Translations under genes and position numbers: made by a program
The notes under the pieces: generated by a model
The model's input: the letters and a program-made list of their open reading frames with translations, nothing else
Told to the model about the DNA's origin: nothing
Databases searched by the model: none
In this document: positions 6,142 to 8,186 of the stretch, piece after piece
Layout of the letters: the number at the start of each line of letters is the position of its first letter
Position numbering within the stretch: the first letter of the stretch is position 1
Assembly (NCBI GenBank): GCA_027031565.1
Contig: JALVPX010000197.1
Span: 1-8,186 of the forward strand
DNA from: Deltaproteobacteria bacterium
Lineage (GTDB): Bacteria; Desulfobacterota; Dissulfuribacteria; Dissulfuribacterales; JALVPX01
Direction of reading: 5' to 3'
Length of the DNA: 8,186 nucleotides

Positions 6142-6894
6142 TTATTTTTGCCTTCCTTTTTTCACAAACCACACGAAGAAAATACTCACTTCATAAAGGA
6201 GCAACAAGGGGCCTGCCAGCAGCACCTGGTTCAAGACATCGGGCGTTGGCGTGAAGATGGCGGCGATGATGAAGATGATAAGTATAGCGTATTTCCTGTT
6301 ATTTCTCAGCATTGCTGCATCGATAATGCCCAGCAAGGCCAGGAAAACCATCAATACCGGCAGTTCAAAGGCGAGCCCGAAGCCCAGGAGCAGCCTTATC
6401 GTAAGCGTGAAATACTCGCTTACGCTCGGAAGAAGCACAAAGGCATCTCCCGTAAAGTGGGCAAGGAAATTGAACGCGGCAGGGAACACCACGAAGTAAC
6501 CGAAGATCCCCCCGCCAACAAAACATGTGGTGGAGGCAAAGACAAAGGGCAGGGCCAGCCTCTTTTCATGTGGATAGAGCCCCGGGGCTATGAAGGCCCA
6601 TAATTCATACAGGACCAGAGGGCTTGCCAAAAAAAGTCCAACGGTCAGGGCAAGTTTTAGATATGTAAAAAAGGCCTCAGGATACGACGTAAAGATCAAA
6701 GTGGTATCTGGCGGCAGGACATCCATGAGTGGCTGGGAGAAGAGGGTAAAGATGGGATCTATGAATGCATAGGCCAATACAGCACCTGCAGCTATCCCTG
6801 CTGCTGAAATAATGAGCCTTTGGCGCAACTCTGCCAGATGTTCTACAAGACTCAGGTCCTGTTCCTGCCGGTGGCCATGCTTCTGGGTATTCAT
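6142..6894 (-). CDS. tatC: Sec-independent protein translocase subunit TatC
   Basis: 250-residue inner-membrane protein, the usual TatC length. TatC recognises twin-arginine signal peptides and, with TatA/TatB, exports folded, often cofactor-bearing proteins. Visible family marks are LVEHLAELRQRL (16-27) before the first membrane segment, PEAFFTYLK (72-80), YELWAFIAPGLYPHEKR (96-112), GFGLAFELPV with E177 in the fourth membrane helix, the NNRKYA loop (198-203) and the FTPTPDVLNQ motif (214-223). About six membrane helices can be drawn (near 24-45, 75-100, 115-140, 160-187, 200-214, 218-240). The ATG lies 10 bp after the upstream aminopeptidase stop and the stop is 4 bp before hisA, so the three genes are probably cotranscribed. 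No tatA or tatB is present in the window, so they must be elsewhere or beyond the edge. Nothing looks truncated. Confidence 0.96.
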   Translation of the reverse strand: MNTQKHGHRQEQDLSLVEHLAELRQRLIISAAGIAAGAVLAYAFIDPIFTLFSQPLMDVLPPDTTLIFTSYPEAFFTYLKLALTVGLFLASPLVLYELWAFIAPGLYPHEKRLALPFVFASTTCFVGGGIFGYFVVFPAAFNFLAHFTGDAFVLLPSVSEYFTLTIRLLLGFGLAFELPVLMVFLALLGIIDAAMLRNNRKYAILIIFIIAAIFTPTPDVLNQVLLAGPLLLLYEVSIFFVWFVKKGRQK

Positions 6895-6904
6895 CCCGGG
6901 CGTC

Positions 6905-7996
6905 TCAATGCAAGATGTCTTGGTAATACCATTTGTTTGAATTGAGTATGGCCGAACCCCTTTCTGTCACGACAATCATGTCTTCGAGCCTTATTCCACC
7001 TCTGCCGGGGATATATATACCAGGTTCCACCGTTACCACGTTGCCCTTCCGGAGCATCTTTCTGTTCCTGGCAGAGAGGGCAGGCGCCTCATGAACTGCC
7101 AGGCCTACGCCATGCCCAAGGCTGTGCACGAATTCTTTTTCATAGCCGGCAGCCTTGATCTCGCTCCTGGCAGCCAAGTCCGCCTCCCTTGCCGGCAGTC
7201 CTGCCCTTATGACACGCTGGGCCTTCTCCTTTGCCTTTGCCACGATCTTATAAAGCCTGGCAAAAAAGTCATCAGGCCTGTCCCCTGCAAACAGTGTCCT
7301 GGTCATGTCTGAACAATAGCCCTTGTATATGGCGCCAAAATCGATAATAATAGGTTCGCCGGCCTTGATCTTCCTGTCTGTGGGTTCAGCATGGGGAAGG
7401 GCGCTGTTTGGACCTGATGCCACAATTGGAGGGAAAGAAGGGCCGTCTGACTCCTCATACAGTCCCTTCAGGATCTTGAAGGCGATCTCCTTTTCTGTCT
7501 GCCCTGGCCGGATGGAACGCCAAACATGGTCCATGACCCTTTCTGCTGCCTGGACCGCCTTTTTGATCATGTCCACCTCGTCAGGCCCCTTTTCCCTGCG
7601 CATCCTCTCAACAATCCCTTTCAGGGGAATCAGATCCGCTCCTGGCAGGGCCTTTTTGATGCTATCCAGGACCTCGCATGAAACGAATTTCGGCTCATAG
7701 CCGAGGCTTCTGACTTGGGCAGCCGCAAAAACCTCCTTGATTCCCTGGGCAAGCCCCTTTTTGTAAACCACCACAGGCCAGCCTGGACACTCCTCCTCAG
7801 CCTGGGCCGTGAATCTGCCGTCGGTCAGCAGATAGCGCTCCCTTGGCAATATGAGAAGTGCTCCGGCAGATTCCTCAATGCCCATGTCCTTGGCAGAAAA
7901 TCCGCTAAGATAAAGCCGGTTATATTGGTTCGTGACCAAAAAGGCATCCACTCCGCGTCTGGACAGACTCAGCCTTAGCCTTGTCAATTTGCTCAT
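6905..7996 (-). CDS. M24 family aminopeptidase, Xaa-Pro peptidase type
   Basis: About 363 residues from the ATG at 7996. An in-frame TTG three codons earlier (8005) is an alternative, with AGGT 6 nt before it; residue numbers here count from that TTG. The N-terminal creatinase-like domain (about 5-135, including YLSGF and LLTDGRF) is followed by the pita-bread metallopeptidase domain (about 140-360). The five metal ligands are all recognisable: D222 (IIIDFGA), D233 (CSDMTRT), H298 (HSLGHGVG), E327 (VEPGIY) and E341 (GIRLED). H205 in LPHAEP and H305 are further active-site candidates. Such enzymes use two Mn2+, Co2+ or similar ions to release the residue before proline, serving peptide recycling in the cytoplasm; no signal peptide is seen. 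Assignment to the PepQ/YqhT-like side is by length; methionine aminopeptidase is excluded by the N-terminal domain. It is the first gene of the tatC-hisA cluster. Confidence 0.92.
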   Translation of the reverse strand: MSKLTRLRLSLSRRGVDAFLVTNQYNRLYLSGFSAKDMGIEESAGALLILPRERYLLTDGRFTAQAEEECPGWPVVVYKKGLAQGIKEVFAAAQVRSLGYEPKFVSCEVLDSIKKALPGADLIPLKGIVERMRREKGPDEVDMIKKAVQAAERVMDHVWRSIRPGQTEKEIAFKILKGLYEESDGPSFPPIVASGPNSALPHAEPTDRKIKAGEPIIIDFGAIYKGYCSDMTRTLFAGDRPDDFFARLYKIVAKAKEKAQRVIRAGLPAREADLAARSEIKAAGYEKEFVHSLGHGVGLAVHEAPALSARNRKMLRKGNVVTVEPGIYIPGRGGIRLEDMIVVTERGSAILNSNKWYYQDILH

Positions 7997-8005
7997 CTTC
8001 TTCAA

Positions 8006-8186
8006 AGCCTTACCTGATATCCTTTATTATCCAGAAACCACAAATGATTTCGTGACTGCCTTCCTATCCTAAGGTCCTAATTTCTAAATTCAAGCCTGGA
8101 CGGGAAGATTCTGAAAGGTGCGATTTTGAGACGAGGATGCGCAGAAGAGGTGCATTTCTCTATAAAGCCTGCAGGCCGGCTCAAGG
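8006..8186. other. Upstream region with no recognised gene
   Basis: No convincing gene is seen in these 181 bp. Frames open at the right edge on either strand give low-complexity or Arg/Ser-rich translations without family resemblance, including a plus-strand ATG at 8137 that runs off the edge. Possible promoter pieces for the aminopeptidase gene on the minus strand are a GATAAT at 8031-8026 and a weaker TTGAAT, 16 bp, TAGGAT further up, neither with two good hexamers. A perfect 10-bp palindrome, GCCTGCAGGC, lies at 8167-8176. Confidence 0.4.

Noticed and set aside
6076..6603. 175-codon plus-strand open frame
   Set aside because: Antisense to tatC and the start of hisA, both well supported; the translation is a charged Gln/Glu/Lys-rich string typical of the complement of membrane-protein codons.
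8137..8186. Divergent plus-strand gene starting at ATG 8137
   Set aside because: Only 16 codons are visible, Arg-rich, with no family signal; the ribosome-binding site would abut the ATG.

Overview
All recognisable genes in this window lie on the minus strand and are tightly packed. Gene content points to a Gram-negative bacterium, most likely of the former Deltaproteobacteria (Desulfobacterota). The indicators are an NtrY/NtrX-type two-component system preceded by a DUF4390 gene, an MltA-type murein transglycosylase (implying an outer-membrane cell plan), an LDH-like malate dehydrogenase, and a HisA of the form otherwise typical of fungi and plants. Taxonomy is inferred from family knowledge; no rRNA or other marker is present.

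In transcription order (right to left) the layout is as follows. About 180 bp at the right edge holds no recognisable gene (8006-8186). Then come an M24-family Xaa-Pro-type aminopeptidase, tatC (twin-arginine translocase) and a eukaryotic-type hisA, separated by only 4-10 bp and probably cotranscribed. A 138-bp intergenic region follows (5223-5360). It carries a good sigma70-like promoter (TTGCCA, 17 bp, TATGAT) and two related inverted repeats. This promoter probably drives a second unit: mdh, an mltA-like gene (1-bp gap), a DUF4390 envelope protein (14-bp overlap), an ntrY-like sensor kinase (23-bp overlap) and the first 16 codons of an ntrX-like response regulator cut by the left edge.

Working together: the second unit joins a TCA-cycle enzyme, a peptidoglycan-remodelling enzyme, a small exported protein of unknown function and a membrane-bound sensor with its regulator. 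DUF4390, NtrY and NtrX form a plausible envelope-sensing module. The first unit is housekeeping: peptide turnover, export of folded proteins and histidine biosynthesis.

The most unusual spot is the start of the DUF4390 gene (about 2896-3033). Its reading frame begins only at a TTG with no ribosome-binding site and encodes an uncharacteristic 50-residue extension before the signal peptide. The same stretch contains an 11-bp perfect inverted repeat burying a good Shine-Dalgarno plus ATG in another frame, which would join the DUF4390 frame by a +1 shift at a UAA codon. A nested leader ORF with its own strong Shine-Dalgarno is also present. This could be a regulated leader with recoding, or a one-base sequence error. 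The second notable item is the eukaryotic-type HisA, which suggests inter-domain gene transfer.
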